This document shows, in pieces, positions 8,559-16,765 of a DNA stretch of 51,451 bases (positions are counted from its first letter, which is position 1; each line of letters starts with the position of its first letter). The notes under the pieces were generated by a model. The model saw only the letters and a list, made by a program, of their open reading frames with translations, had not been told where the DNA came from and ran no database searches. Source of the DNA: Hyphomicrobiales bacterium (GTDB lineage: Bacteria; Pseudomonadota; Alphaproteobacteria; Rhizobiales; JACESI01); the NCBI GenBank assembly GCA_039973685.1, contig JBDWKL010000020.1, positions 104,459 to 155,909 on the forward strand. The letters run 5' to 3'. Made by a program: the position numbers and the translations under genes.

Positions 8559-9593
8559 TTAAGCAGCTTTTGCCTTTGGCTGGATCAAGCCGCGATTAAC
8601 AAGCACTTCTGCAATTTGAACCGTGTTAAGCGCTGCACCTTTGCGAAGGTTGTCTGAAACCACCCACATAGCAAGACCGTTCTCGACGGTTGAATCTTCG
8701 CGGATACGAGAGATATAAGTCGCATCTTCGCCCGTTGCTTCATAAGGAGTGATGTAACCGCCATCTTCGCGCTTATCAATTACCAAACAGCCCGGCGCTT
8801 CCCGCAAGATTGCACGTGCATCATCTGCAGTTAGTTCTTCTTCAAACTCAATGTTAACAGCTTCAGCGTGACCAACAAAAACAGGCACGCGCACACAAGT
8901 GGCGGTGAGTTTGATTTTTGGGTCGAGCATCTTCTTGGTCTCAGCGACCATTTTCCACTCTTCTTTCGTGAAGCCATCATCCAAGAACACATCAATATGC
9001 GGGATCACGTTAAACGCGATGCGCTTGGTGAATGTCTCGTTCTCGATTGGGTCCGACACGAATACAGCACGAGACTGAGTGAAGAGTTCATCGCCACCCT
9101 TTTTGCCAGCGCCAGAAACAGATTGGTATGTTGAAACCACAACGCGCTTGATCTTCGCTTTGTCATGCAATGGCTTTAGCGCCACAACAAGTTGAGCGGT
9201 TGAACAGTTTGGATTTGCGATAATATTGCGCTTTGTAAAGCCTGCTGCATCATCTGCGTTTACTTCAGGCACGATCAACGGCACATCAGGGTCATAGCGG
9301 AAGGCAGATGAGTTATCGATAACAACACAGCCCTGCGCGCCAATCTTTGGTGCATATTCTTTAGAAATAGAACCGCCCGCAGACATCAAACAAATGTCCG
9401 TGTCAGAAAAATCGTAATTTTCCAACGCTTTCACTTTCAGTGATTTATCACCGTATGAAACTTCCGTTCCCAAGCTACGACGTGAAGCAAGTGGCACGAC
9501 TTCGTCAGCTGGAAAGCCGCGTTCGTGCAAAATATCGAGCATTTCACGGCCAACGTTACCAGTTGCGCCTGCGATGGCAATTTTAAAACCCAT
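8559..9593 (-). CDS. asd: Aspartate-semialdehyde dehydrogenase
   Basis: Cytoplasmic enzyme that reduces aspartyl phosphate to aspartate semialdehyde, the branch-point precursor of lysine, diaminopimelate, threonine and methionine. Numbered from ATG 9593 (344 residues), it has the N-terminal Rossmann motif GATGNVGRE (9-17), the catalytic Cys130 in NPNCSTAQ, and the family segment STYQSVSGAGKKG. An upstream in-frame ATG at 9623 is rejected because the start at 9593 has an AAAAGGAA ribosome site and gives the family's usual N-terminus. Upstream lies a 250-nt leader with its own promoter, a Thr/Lys/Met-rich small ORF and inverted repeats, described separately, which suggests attenuation by end products. 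Confidence 0.96.
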   Translation of the reverse strand: MGFKIAIAGATGNVGREMLDILHERGFPADEVVPLASRRSLGTEVSYGDKSLKVKALENYDFSDTDICLMSAGGSISKEYAPKIGAQGCVVIDNSSAFRYDPDVPLIVPEVNADDAAGFTKRNIIANPNCSTAQLVVALKPLHDKAKIKRVVVSTYQSVSGAGKKGGDELFTQSRAVFVSDPIENETFTKRIAFNVIPHIDVFLDDGFTKEEWKMVAETKKMLDPKIKLTATCVRVPVFVGHAEAVNIEFEEELTADDARAILREAPGCLVIDKREDGGYITPYEATGEDATYISRIREDSTVENGLAMWVVSDNLRKGAALNTVQIAEVLVNRGLIQPKAKAA

Positions 9594-9612
9594 TGTCTTC
9601 GTTCCTTTTATC

Positions 9613-9681
9613 ACCTCTCCCAACCGCGCTTTGCCTTATGGCATGAAGCGTTGATCCCCAGCTTCATCGCCGGAGAGAGGT
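9613..9681 (-). promoter_or_regulatory. Nested inverted repeats in the asd leader
   Basis: An inner hairpin ATGAAGC / GCTTCAT (9643-9649 and 9661-9667, extendable by GGC/GCC with a bulge) sits within an outer 7-bp pairing ACCTCTC / GAGAGGT (9613-9619 and 9675-9681). The outer arm nearest asd ends about 9 nt before the asd ribosome binding site. This arrangement could allow alternative folding that exposes or hides the start region; there is no U-run, so translational rather than transcriptional control would be expected. Seen directly as repeats; the regulatory role is inference. Confidence 0.5.
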
Positions 9682-9698
9682 CGGGTCAGAAGGGGGTG

Positions 9699-9821
9699 TT
9701 AGGTTGTCTTGGTGGTTTTCGTCTTTGATGTGGCAGTCATAAACGCGCACGGCTTTGAAGACGCTGTGAACGCCGTCGTTGAAACCGTTTTTGTTGTCTT
9801 CATTGCAACTAAAAAGCGCAT
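9699..9821 (-). CDS. Candidate Thr/Lys/Met-rich leader peptide of asd
   Basis: A 40-codon open frame between a sigma70-like promoter and asd on the same strand. Its translation holds 13 Thr, 6 Lys and 3 Met, so more than half of it consists of the three end products of the aspartate pathway. Examples are MKTTKT near the start and SKTKTTKTT at the end. A GGA ribosome site stands about 8 nt before the ATG. It ends 105 nt before the asd ATG, with nested inverted repeats in between. This is the classical layout of an amino-acid attenuator leader (compare ThrL of enteric bacteria), but I know of no described one for asd in this group. A GT-rich antisense composition could also create Thr/Lys codons by chance, so confidence is moderate. 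Confidence 0.5.
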   Translation of the reverse strand: MRFLVAMKTTKTVSTTAFTASSKPCAFMTATSKTKTTKTT

Positions 9822-9851
9822 GACATTTCCATCTAAAATTCGATGGCGCAC

Positions 9852-9880
9852 TCTATGCCCGCTCCAAGCCCTGCTGTCAA
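9852..9880 (-). promoter_or_regulatory. Promoter of the asd leader transcript
   Basis: On the minus strand a perfect TTGACA -35 (9875-9880) is followed after 17 nt by CATAGA (9852-9857) as a weak -10. Predicted start near 9845, about 24 nt before the leader ORF and 250 nt before asd. The fragment from here up to 10052 otherwise shows no gene. Confidence 0.55.
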
Positions 9881-10052
9881 TTAAACGATGATGTTACCGA
9901 TCGTAGTCAACGTTAGGAAACGGGATAAAAACGCCCTGTTATTGTGGCAAAACTCGCCTCGAACAAACTGACACAATTATATGAACAGACATTTAGCTGT
10001 GCTTTTGAATAATTTTCGCTAGGCTCACTAACAAATCAAATCGGAGATATAA

Positions 10053-10946
10053 ATGGCACTCTCAACCAAAGAACATGAAAAATCATTCGTATCCGTCGAG
10101 GGTAAGAAAATGGCCTATGTCGCCTTAGGAGAAGCTGACAACACGCCGATATTGTTTCTGCATGGCAACCCAACCTCCAGCTATCTATGGCGCAATGTTA
10201 TGCCTCATGTGGCTGATGACTATTACGCCATCGCGCCAGACCTAATCGGCATGGGTGATAGTGATAAGCTCGATAACCCCAATGCTGAGAGCTACCGTTT
10301 TGTTGAACATCGCCGCTATCTTGATGGTTTCATTAATGCGGTTTTGCCTGAAGGCCCGATTTATCTTTGTATCCATGATTGGGGGTCCGCGCTGGGCTTT
10401 GATTGGGCACGTCGCAACAGCGAACGCGTTAAAGGCATTTGCTTTATGGAAGGCATCGTTGCACCCGTTCCAAGTTGGGATGATTGGCCCGAAGAAGCCC
10501 GCGCCGTCTTTCAAGGCTTCCGCTCTGAGGCGGGCGAAGACATGGTGTTAGAAAAAAACATCTTCATCGAAGCCGTTTTGCCAGGTTCCATCTTGCGCAA
10601 ACTAACGGACGAAGAAATGGAGGTTTATCGTCGTCCTTTCAAAGACAAAGGCGAAAACCGTCGCCCAACACTCACATGGCCGCGCCAAATTCCAATTGAG
10701 GGCGATCCTGAAGACGTCACCAAGATTGTCGAAGATTATGCCGCATGGCTTGCTAAAACCGAGATACCCAAGTTGTTCGTTGACGCCTCACCTGGCGCTA
10801 TTTTACGCGGGAAGCTCCGTGATTTGTGTCGCTCATGGCCGAATGTTACCGAAGTACAAGTTGCAGGCAGCCATTTCATTCAAGAAGATAGCCCCGATGA
10901 AATCGGTGGCGCAATGGCGGGTTGGTTGTCAGAAGTAGATAGCTAA
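10053..10946 (+). CDS. Haloalkane dehalogenase (alpha/beta hydrolase, HLD-II type)
   Basis: Hydrolyses carbon-halogen bonds of haloalkanes to the alcohol and halide. The full catalytic pentad of subfamily II is visible: nucleophile Asp109 and halide-binding Trp110 in HDWGS, Asn39 in HGNPTSS as second halide ligand, acid Glu133 in FMEG, and base His274 in AGSHF. The length of 297 residues and the family opening (DNTPILFLHGNPTSSYLWRN region) agree. The start ATG has a GGAG ribosome site. The gene is alone between the asd leader and gcrA and is closed by a strong terminator. Assignment to the enzyme family is firm; the natural substrate is unknown, as for most environmental HLDs. Confidence 0.9.
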   Translation: MALSTKEHEKSFVSVEGKKMAYVALGEADNTPILFLHGNPTSSYLWRNVMPHVADDYYAIAPDLIGMGDSDKLDNPNAESYRFVEHRRYLDGFINAVLPEGPIYLCIHDWGSALGFDWARRNSERVKGICFMEGIVAPVPSWDDWPEEARAVFQGFRSEAGEDMVLEKNIFIEAVLPGSILRKLTDEEMEVYRRPFKDKGENRRPTLTWPRQIPIEGDPEDVTKIVEDYAAWLAKTEIPKLFVDASPGAILRGKLRDLCRSWPNVTEVQVAGSHFIQEDSPDEIGGAMAGWLSEVDS

Positions 10947-10976
10947 TCCCACCTATAAAAAAGCACACATTAAACG

Positions 10977-11007
10977 AAAAAGGCCCAGCAGTTGCTGGGC
11001 CTTTTAA
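10977..11007. terminator. Bidirectional terminator between dehalogenase gene and gcrA
   Basis: Perfect 12-bp stem AAAAGGCCCAGC / GCTGGGCCTTTT (10978-10989 and 10994-11005) with an AGTT loop. A-tract and T-tract on either side serve the two convergent genes. Confidence 0.9.
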
Positions 11008-11028
11008 ATTTCAACTTATAAAACCGTG

Positions 11029-11535
11029 CTAGCCAGCCGCCTTACGACGCCCTCTGTCAGCAGCAGGTTGATAGGCGATCCGGCGATGATGCCCACAATA
11101 AGGAACGCCTTCATCTGATTTACGACCACAAAAATGGAATTCACTCTCTGTCGGGTCACCAATTGGCCAGCGACATGTGTGCTCTGTCAGGTCCATAATA
11201 TTAGCGCGCTCACTAATTGGGATCACCAATTCTTCAAAACGCTGCGGACGCGGCGCTGGCTCAGCGGCTTGGTCCGGCGACATTTTGAGCGCCGCATTAC
11301 CAACACTGCCACCTGATTGCCCCCTCGGTCGTGACGATGCATTAGGCGCACGCTGCGGACGACTACGACTTGCGGTTGATGTGGTTTTACCACGGCCAGA
11401 CAAACCAAGTCTGTGCACTTTACCAATCACGGCGTTCCTTGTGACGCCCCCAAGTTCAAGCGCGATTTGGCTGGCGCTCAAGCCATCCATCCAGAGTTTC
11501 TTTAAAACGTCTACCCGCTCATCAGTCCAAGACAT
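11029..11535 (-). CDS. gcrA: GcrA cell cycle regulator
   Basis: Alphaproteobacterial sigma70-associated cell cycle regulator that acts with CcrM methylation at GANTC sites. The 168-residue form starts MSWTDERVDVLKKLW, the conserved N-terminal helix-turn-helix, followed by SASQIALELGGVTRNAVIGKVHRLGL. The middle is a Ser/Arg/Pro-rich linker, and the C-terminus has the conserved zinc-type segment with CRWPIGDP, FCGRK and YCGHH. An extra 20 codons upstream (to 11595) are open but lack a ribosome site, while ATG 11535 has AGGGA upstream. The 441 bp before it, up to argD, hold its promoter region and the argD leader. Confidence 0.96.
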   Translation of the reverse strand: MSWTDERVDVLKKLWMDGLSASQIALELGGVTRNAVIGKVHRLGLSGRGKTTSTASRSRPQRAPNASSRPRGQSGGSVGNAALKMSPDQAAEPAPRPQRFEELVIPISERANIMDLTEHTCRWPIGDPTESEFHFCGRKSDEGVPYCGHHRRIAYQPAADRGRRKAAG

Positions 11536-11851
11536 AACATCCCTCTCAAAAAATTGGCAGAATCCCTTACCATTCACAGCTGATACTTTTATCAAACTGT
11601 CTAAGTGGCCTTACATTTCAGGACTGCCGCACTTGTCGTGCTTTTCTATTTCTACTTTAATCAAACGACTGAATCCGCCGCAAACGCTCAGACCGTAAAA
11701 GTTAACGATTAGTTACTTTGTCCCCAAGTGAACAAACACTACTACGAATCAAAACGAGTCTTTTTTTAGCAATACAACCATAAGTTGAATTTAGAGTGTC
11801 GTTTACGCCATCAAATTTGAGCTGTCGTTTGGCCACAAAATGCTGAAAATC

Positions 11852-11880
11852 TTGACAATTATCCCTGTGCAATGCACATA
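11852..11880 (+). promoter_or_regulatory. Candidate promoter of the argD operon
   Basis: A perfect TTGACA -35 (11852-11857), preceded by C as in the rhizobial CTTGAC consensus, with CACATA (11875-11880) 17 nt later as a weak -10. The predicted transcript start is near 11887, just ahead of a terminator hairpin. The rest of 11596-11851 is AT-rich without any other recognisable element. Confidence 0.5.
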
Positions 11881-11900
11881 AGCATCAAGAGAATTTAGGG

Positions 11901-11926
11901 GTCGCCGTTTCGAGGCGACTTTTTTC
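11901..11926 (+). terminator. Terminator hairpin in the argD leader
   Basis: Perfect GTCGCC / GGCGAC stem (11901-11906 and 11914-11919) with a 7-nt loop and a run of six T. It lies about 50 nt before the argD ATG and only some 15 nt after the predicted transcript start, so it would end a transcript of about 40 nt unless bypassed. It may be an attenuator, or the end of an unrecognised short RNA. Confidence 0.65.
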
Positions 11927-11976
11927 GTTTTAACAAAGCAACAACCGTCATACGGGCAACCCACAAGCACAGTACA

Positions 11977-13167
11977 ATGTCATCTAACGCGCTTTTTCAG
12001 TCTTATAATCGTATCCCCCTCAAATTCGTATCCGGCGAAGGCAGCTGGTTGACGTCTGACAAGGGTGAGCGATATCTGGATTATGCGTCAGGCATTGCCG
12101 TGAATTCACTGGGTCACAGCCATCCAAAACTTGTGGAAGCACTTAAAACTCAAGCTGACGGCATTTGGCATCTGTCAAACCTTTATGAAATTCCAGAACA
12201 AAGCGCGTTTGCTGAACGCCTTTGTGCAGCAACCTTTGCTGACCGCGCCTTTATGGCAAATTCTGGCGCAGAGGCGATGGAATGCGCAATTAAAACGGCA
12301 CGGCGCTATCACTGGCTCAAGGGCGACACGGACCGCAATCGGATCATTACGATTGAAGGAGCATTCCACGGCAGAACCCTTGGTACAATCGCCGCAGGTG
12401 GCAAAGACAAATACATGGAAGGCTTCGGGCCTAACATGGATGGCTTTGACCAAGTTCCCTTTGGCGACCATGACGCGTTGAAAGCTGCCATCACAGATAA
12501 GACTGCCGCAATCCTTGTCGAGCCTATTCAAGGTGAAGGTGGCATCCGTCCCGTTCCATCGCAATGCTTACGTGGCTTACGGGAATTATGCGACGAACAT
12601 GGCCTCTTGCTGATTTTTGATGAAGTGCAATGTGGGGCCGGACGCACTGGCACTTTGTTTGCCCATGAAGCCGCAGGCATTACACCAGATATCATGGCCG
12701 TTGCAAAAGGCATCGGTGGCGGCTTCCCGCTCGGCGTGTGTTTAGCAACAGAAGAAGCTTCCACAGGCATTGGACCTGGCGTTCACGGCTCTACTTATGG
12801 TGGCAACCCGCTTGGCATGGCTGTTGGTCTCGCTGTTCTCAATGTGATGTTAGAAGACGGCTTCCTTGATGAGGTCAAACAAAAGAGCTTGGTGCTCAAA
12901 CAAAAGCTTGCAGCTTTGATCGACACCAATTCAGATATCTTTGAAGAAGTTCGCGGTGAAGGACTTTTGCTCGGCCTTAAAACCCGCATTCCCAATTCAG
13001 ATGTTATTGCAAGTGCACGCAACAACAATCTATTGATGGTACCAGCAGGCACCGACGTAGTCCGGCTTCTGCCGCCACTTACAACGACCGCCGAAGAACT
13101 CGACATTGCTGTTCAAAGCTTAGAAAAAGCCTGTTCAGAAATTCGAGCCGCGCAATCCGCTCAATAA
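11977..13167 (+). CDS. argD: Acetylornithine aminotransferase
   Basis: PLP-dependent class III aminotransferase that converts N-acetylglutamate semialdehyde to N-acetylornithine in arginine synthesis (often also succinyl-DAP aminotransferase). Visible are the phosphate-cup SGAEA (96-100), the [12 protein letters not shown] segment around 214-225, and the Schiff-base Lys244 in [13 protein letters not shown]. The length of 396 residues is normal. First gene of argD-argF-hslO, a typical rhizobial order, behind a leader terminator. A 34-nt gap separates it from argF. Confidence 0.96.
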   Translation: MSSNALFQSYNRIPLKFVSGEGSWLTSDKGERYLDYASGIAVNSLGHSHPKLVEALKTQADGIWHLSNLYEIPEQSAFAERLCAATFADRAFMANSGAEAMECAIKTARRYHWLKGDTDRNRIITIEGAFHGRTLGTIAAGGKDKYMEGFGPNMDGFDQVPFGDHDALKAAITDKTAAILVEPIQGEGGIRPVPSQCLRGLRELCDEHGLLLIFDEVQCGAGRTGTLFAHEAAGITPDIMAVAKGIGGGFPLGVCLATEEASTGIGPGVHGSTYGGNPLGMAVGLAVLNVMLEDGFLDEVKQKSLVLKQKLAALIDTNSDIFEEVRGEGLLLGLKTRIPNSDVIASARNNNLLMVPAGTDVVRLLPPLTTTAEELDIAVQSLEKACSEIRAAQSAQ

Positions 13168-13201
13168 TCTAACTTTATTTATGCAAGAACCGAGAGTCGA
13201 C

Positions 13202-14119
13202 ATGACCAATCCTCGTCATTTTTTGGATTTGAAAGATCATAGTTCCAAGACACTACGCGCCATCATTGATGATGCGCGCTCCATTAAAGATGAGCGCACG
13301 AAGTCTGGTCGCATGAGCTACCAACCGCTTGCTGGCAAAATGCTCGCTATGATCTTTGATAAACCTTCTACCAGAACCCGTATTTCCTTTGATGTTGGAA
13401 TGCGTGAGCTTGGTGGGGAAACGCTTTATCTATCCGGCGCCGAACTTCAGCTAGGTCGCGGAGAGAGCATTGCAGACACGGCAAAAGTAATGTCTCGCTA
13501 TGTGGATGCGATCATGATCCGCACCACCGATCATAGTCGGCTGATCGAATTGTCGGAAGCGGCCACTGTGCCGGTCATCAACGGCCTGACAGACGATAGC
13601 CATCCATGCCAAATCATGACTGACATTATGACCTTTGAAGAGCATTGCGGCCCGATCAAAGGCAAGAAGCTTGCGTGGTCTGGTGATGGCAATAATGTGC
13701 TTTCCTCCTTCGTTCATGCCGCCGCACGTTTTGATTTCACGCTGGCAGTCGCAACGCCACAAGAACTGAAGCCAACAGATGCGATCCTTAAATGGGCGGA
13801 AAGCGAAGGTGCGAAGCTTGAGCTTACCAGTGACCCTTATGAGGCTGTGAAAGGTGCGGATTGTGTGATCACGGATACATTTGTTTCCATGGGGGACAAT
13901 CAAAAATATCGTCGTCATAATCTACTCATGCCGTATCAAGTAAACGATGAGCTGATGGCAGCAGCCAAAGACGATGCAATCTTCATGCATTGCCTACCAG
14001 CACACCGCGAAGAAGAAGTAACAGCATCCGTCATGGACGGTCCGCAATCTGTTGTTTTCGATGAAGCAGAAAACCGATTGCACGCACAAAAGTCGATTTT
14101 AAAATGGTGCATGGAATAA
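13202..14119 (+). CDS. argF: Ornithine carbamoyltransferase
   Basis: Transfers the carbamoyl group to ornithine to give citrulline. The carbamoyl-phosphate motif STRTR lies at 56-60, and the ornithine-binding [11 protein letters not shown] segment lies near the C-terminus. The ATG at 13202 gives the family N-terminus ([10 protein letters not shown]) and has a GAGAG box upstream; an in-frame ATG at 13181 would add seven atypical residues. Length 305 residues, normal for the anabolic enzyme. Second gene of the argD operon; four nt separate it from hslO. Confidence 0.96.
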   Translation: MTNPRHFLDLKDHSSKTLRAIIDDARSIKDERTKSGRMSYQPLAGKMLAMIFDKPSTRTRISFDVGMRELGGETLYLSGAELQLGRGESIADTAKVMSRYVDAIMIRTTDHSRLIELSEAATVPVINGLTDDSHPCQIMTDIMTFEEHCGPIKGKKLAWSGDGNNVLSSFVHAAARFDFTLAVATPQELKPTDAILKWAESEGAKLELTSDPYEAVKGADCVITDTFVSMGDNQKYRRHNLLMPYQVNDELMAAAKDDAIFMHCLPAHREEEVTASVMDGPQSVVFDEAENRLHAQKSILKWCME

Positions 14120-14123
14120 ACCC

Positions 14124-15128
14124 ATGAGTTCTTTGAGCGATAAGAGCATTGATTTTAACCAGATCACACCTGCAGGTGATGATGCTGTGTTGCCGTTTGC
14201 TGTTGAGGACCTTGATACACGAGGCCGCGCTGTAAAATTGGGTGTTGCCCTTGATGGCATCATCCGCCGCCATGAATACCCAGAGCCAGTTGCCAGATTG
14301 CTGTGCGAAATGGTGACGCTCACCGTTCTGCTTGGCACCAGCCTAAAATTTGACGGCCAATTCATTGTTCAAACCCAAACCGATGGCCCCGTAACACTGC
14401 TCGTTGTCGATTTTCGCACCCCAGGCGACATTCGCGCCCATGCTCGATTTGACGAAGAGCGATTAGCAGCAGCCATTGAAGCCGGAATGACAGAGCCTGA
14501 GCATCTTCTTGGCAAAGGTGTGCTAGCGATGACTGTTGATCAAGGCGCTTATATGCAGCGTTATCAAGGCATGGTCGCACTTGAAGGTAACAGCCTTGAA
14601 GAAGTCGCCCATTCATATTTCATGCAGTCAGAACAAATTCCGACGTATGTTCGACTTGGCGTTGGTGAATTAACAGAAGCCGATGAGACAGGTAAACTTG
14701 TTGAAACGTGGCGCGCTGGTGGCGTGCTTATTCAGTTCATGCCTGAATCTGAAGATCGCATAAAACACCGCGACCTTCATGGTGGCGATGGTGAAGACAC
14801 ACGCGACCCATTAGACGAAGACAATGCATGGATAGAGGCGCAAAGCTTATTTGGAACCATCAAAGACCACGAGCTGACCGACCCACAAATTGGCGCTGAA
14901 AAGCTGCTGTTTAATCTGTTTCACGAACAAGGATTACGCATCTTTGAACCGCAACCAATAAACGATAAATGCTCCTGTTCTTCTGAAAAGATCTGGTCGG
15001 TCTTGCGCGCCATGTCAAAAGAAGAACTTGAAACTGTCGTCACCAACGGCAAAATTGAGGTGAAATGTGAGTTTTGCTGTACTGATTACACCGTTACACC
15101 AGAAGAATTAGCAGCGGGTAAGGCCTAG
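14124..15128 (+). CDS. hslO: Redox-regulated chaperone Hsp33
   Basis: Holdase chaperone activated by oxidative unfolding. The C-terminal zinc switch is intact: C-x-C at 283 and 285 and C-x2-C at 315 and 318. The N-terminal Hsp33 domain includes the LLGTSLKFDGQFIVQTQ stretch and the repeated Gly pattern. The length of 334 residues is slightly above the E. coli form because of an acidic insert around 210-235, as in other Rhizobiales. Third gene of the argD-argF-hslO operon, a conserved but functionally unexplained linkage. Confidence 0.95.
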   Translation: MSSLSDKSIDFNQITPAGDDAVLPFAVEDLDTRGRAVKLGVALDGIIRRHEYPEPVARLLCEMVTLTVLLGTSLKFDGQFIVQTQTDGPVTLLVVDFRTPGDIRAHARFDEERLAAAIEAGMTEPEHLLGKGVLAMTVDQGAYMQRYQGMVALEGNSLEEVAHSYFMQSEQIPTYVRLGVGELTEADETGKLVETWRAGGVLIQFMPESEDRIKHRDLHGGDGEDTRDPLDEDNAWIEAQSLFGTIKDHELTDPQIGAEKLLFNLFHEQGLRIFEPQPINDKCSCSSEKIWSVLRAMSKEELETVVTNGKIEVKCEFCCTDYTVTPEELAAGKA

Positions 15129-15310
15129 CATAAAACCCAGTTTCACTAGAACTTGAACACGCGGCCTTAAGGATAGGCGCAATTATCATTTCTTCTGGTC
15201 AAATATCCACTATATTATACGAACGGGCGCCATTGCCTTAAGCTGATCATATTCCACGTGCAATTTTGCTCAATCACTCTGGCCTGACCGCCAACAAAAC
15301 AGAACCCAAC

Positions 15311-16759
15311 ATGAAGCAACCGCCTTCCACCGACATTACTGTTAGCGAAGCGACAGAGATTACACCGCATAACGCGGAAGTAGTGGCCAATACTGACGCC
15401 GTGGCAGAGCCAATGGTTGCTAACCCGTCACGCGGAAGTAAAACCTGGCAACTTGCTGTTTTTGCTGTGCGCAGTGGAATGCAATTTATCATCATGGCGG
15501 CAGTTTTGGTGGCCTCTGGCTTTTTGATGAACCAATTGGCTGACTCACGCAAAGAACGGCCAAAGCGAGTTCAAAAAGAAGCCATCTACACCGTTCAAAC
15601 CCAAATTCTACAAGCAAGCCTCAATCAGCCAATGATTTCTGTTTATGGCGAATTGGTTGCAGGGCGAACGCTTAATCTAACCTCTCTGGTCAATGGAACA
15701 GTTGTTGAGATCAACCCAAATGTTAAAGCTGGTGCACGAGTTAAGGCGGGCGAAACCCTCATAAAACTCAATCCATTCCCCTTTGAAATTGCTGTTGCAG
15801 AAGCCGAAGCCAATTTAAAGGAAGCGGAAGCTTCCGTATTGGAAACCACAACCCGCATTAGTACCGAAGAAACCGGGTTGGAACGCGCCCGCGAACAATT
15901 AGCACTGGGGCAAGACGATTTGGACCGAGCCAAAAAGCTGCTCTCCAGAAAAGCCGTCACACAAAGAACAGTCGAAGAGCGCGAGCTCATTTTCAGCCAA
16001 AGACGTGCATCCTTCCAAACCAGTCAAGCAAATATTGCCATTCAAAAAGCTCAACTTGAAGCGCGCAAAGCCACTGTATTGCGATTGCAAGCATTGCTTC
16101 GCCAAGCCAAGAGCAACATCAAAAAAGTAAATCTCAAAGCCCCCTTCAACGCTGTCATTCAAGCAACAAACGTGGAAATTGGGCAGACAATTACATCAGC
16201 GCTTAACATCATTACGCTTTATGAGGCTGAAACACTGGATGCAGAATTTGTGCTTTCAGATGGACAATATGGTCGCCTTGTTACCAACAACAAAGACATC
16301 GACGGTCGTACTGTGAATGTTATTTGGAAGATTGGTTCATCTACCCTCGAGATTCCTGCAAAAATTGACCGTATTGGTGCTGAAGTTGCCGCCGGACGAG
16401 GCGGTGTTGCCGTCTACGCGAGGCTGGATAAAGCCGCCGTTTCAAAAGGCGTACGACCAGGTGCATTTGTTAGCGTCGCAGTACCGGATCAATCTTTTGA
16501 GCAAACTTTCCGCATCCCTGAAACCGCTCTTTTTGAAGGCGATACAGTTTATGTTGTCAGCAACGACAATCGCTTAAGCGCACGAAAAGTGACCATCGCA
16601 GCCTTTGACGGGCAGTCTGTTATTATCGGTGACGGTTTGAATGTGGGTGACGAAGTGATCATCACGCAAATTGCTGAGGTTGGTGAAGGCATTCTAATCC
16701 GACGCGAAGAGCAAACAACTGAAAGCGCCGAGACACCATCAACACAACCCAAAGGGTAA
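15311..16759 (+). CDS. RND efflux periplasmic adaptor (HlyD/MFP family)
   Basis: Membrane fusion protein linking an inner-membrane RND pump to an outer-membrane channel. An uncleaved N-terminal membrane segment (around VRSGMQFIIMAAVLVASGFLM) is followed by a lipoyl/barrel-sandwich half, an alpha-hairpin of about 90 residues (roughly 160-270) rich in Glu/Ala/Arg heptads, the second lipoyl half with NLKAPFNAVI-like sequence, a beta-barrel and a membrane-proximal domain. ATG 15311 is used; an upstream TTG at 15266 is open but lacks a ribosome site. It ends 6 nt before the RND permease start, so the two form an operon. No outer-membrane TolC-like gene is nearby. Substrate unknown. Confidence 0.88.
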   Translation: MKQPPSTDITVSEATEITPHNAEVVANTDAVAEPMVANPSRGSKTWQLAVFAVRSGMQFIIMAAVLVASGFLMNQLADSRKERPKRVQKEAIYTVQTQILQASLNQPMISVYGELVAGRTLNLTSLVNGTVVEINPNVKAGARVKAGETLIKLNPFPFEIAVAEAEANLKEAEASVLETTTRISTEETGLERAREQLALGQDDLDRAKKLLSRKAVTQRTVEERELIFSQRRASFQTSQANIAIQKAQLEARKATVLRLQALLRQAKSNIKKVNLKAPFNAVIQATNVEIGQTITSALNIITLYEAETLDAEFVLSDGQYGRLVTNNKDIDGRTVNVIWKIGSSTLEIPAKIDRIGAEVAAGRGGVAVYARLDKAAVSKGVRPGAFVSVAVPDQSFEQTFRIPETALFEGDTVYVVSNDNRLSARKVTIAAFDGQSVIIGDGLNVGDEVIITQIAEVGEGILIRREEQTTESAETPSTQPKG

Positions 16760-16765
16760 ACCGTG

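Noticed and set aside
9709-9891. 60-codon plus-strand frame in the asd leader
   Set aside because: It is the antisense of the Thr-rich leader and runs across the minus-strand promoter; no ribosome site.
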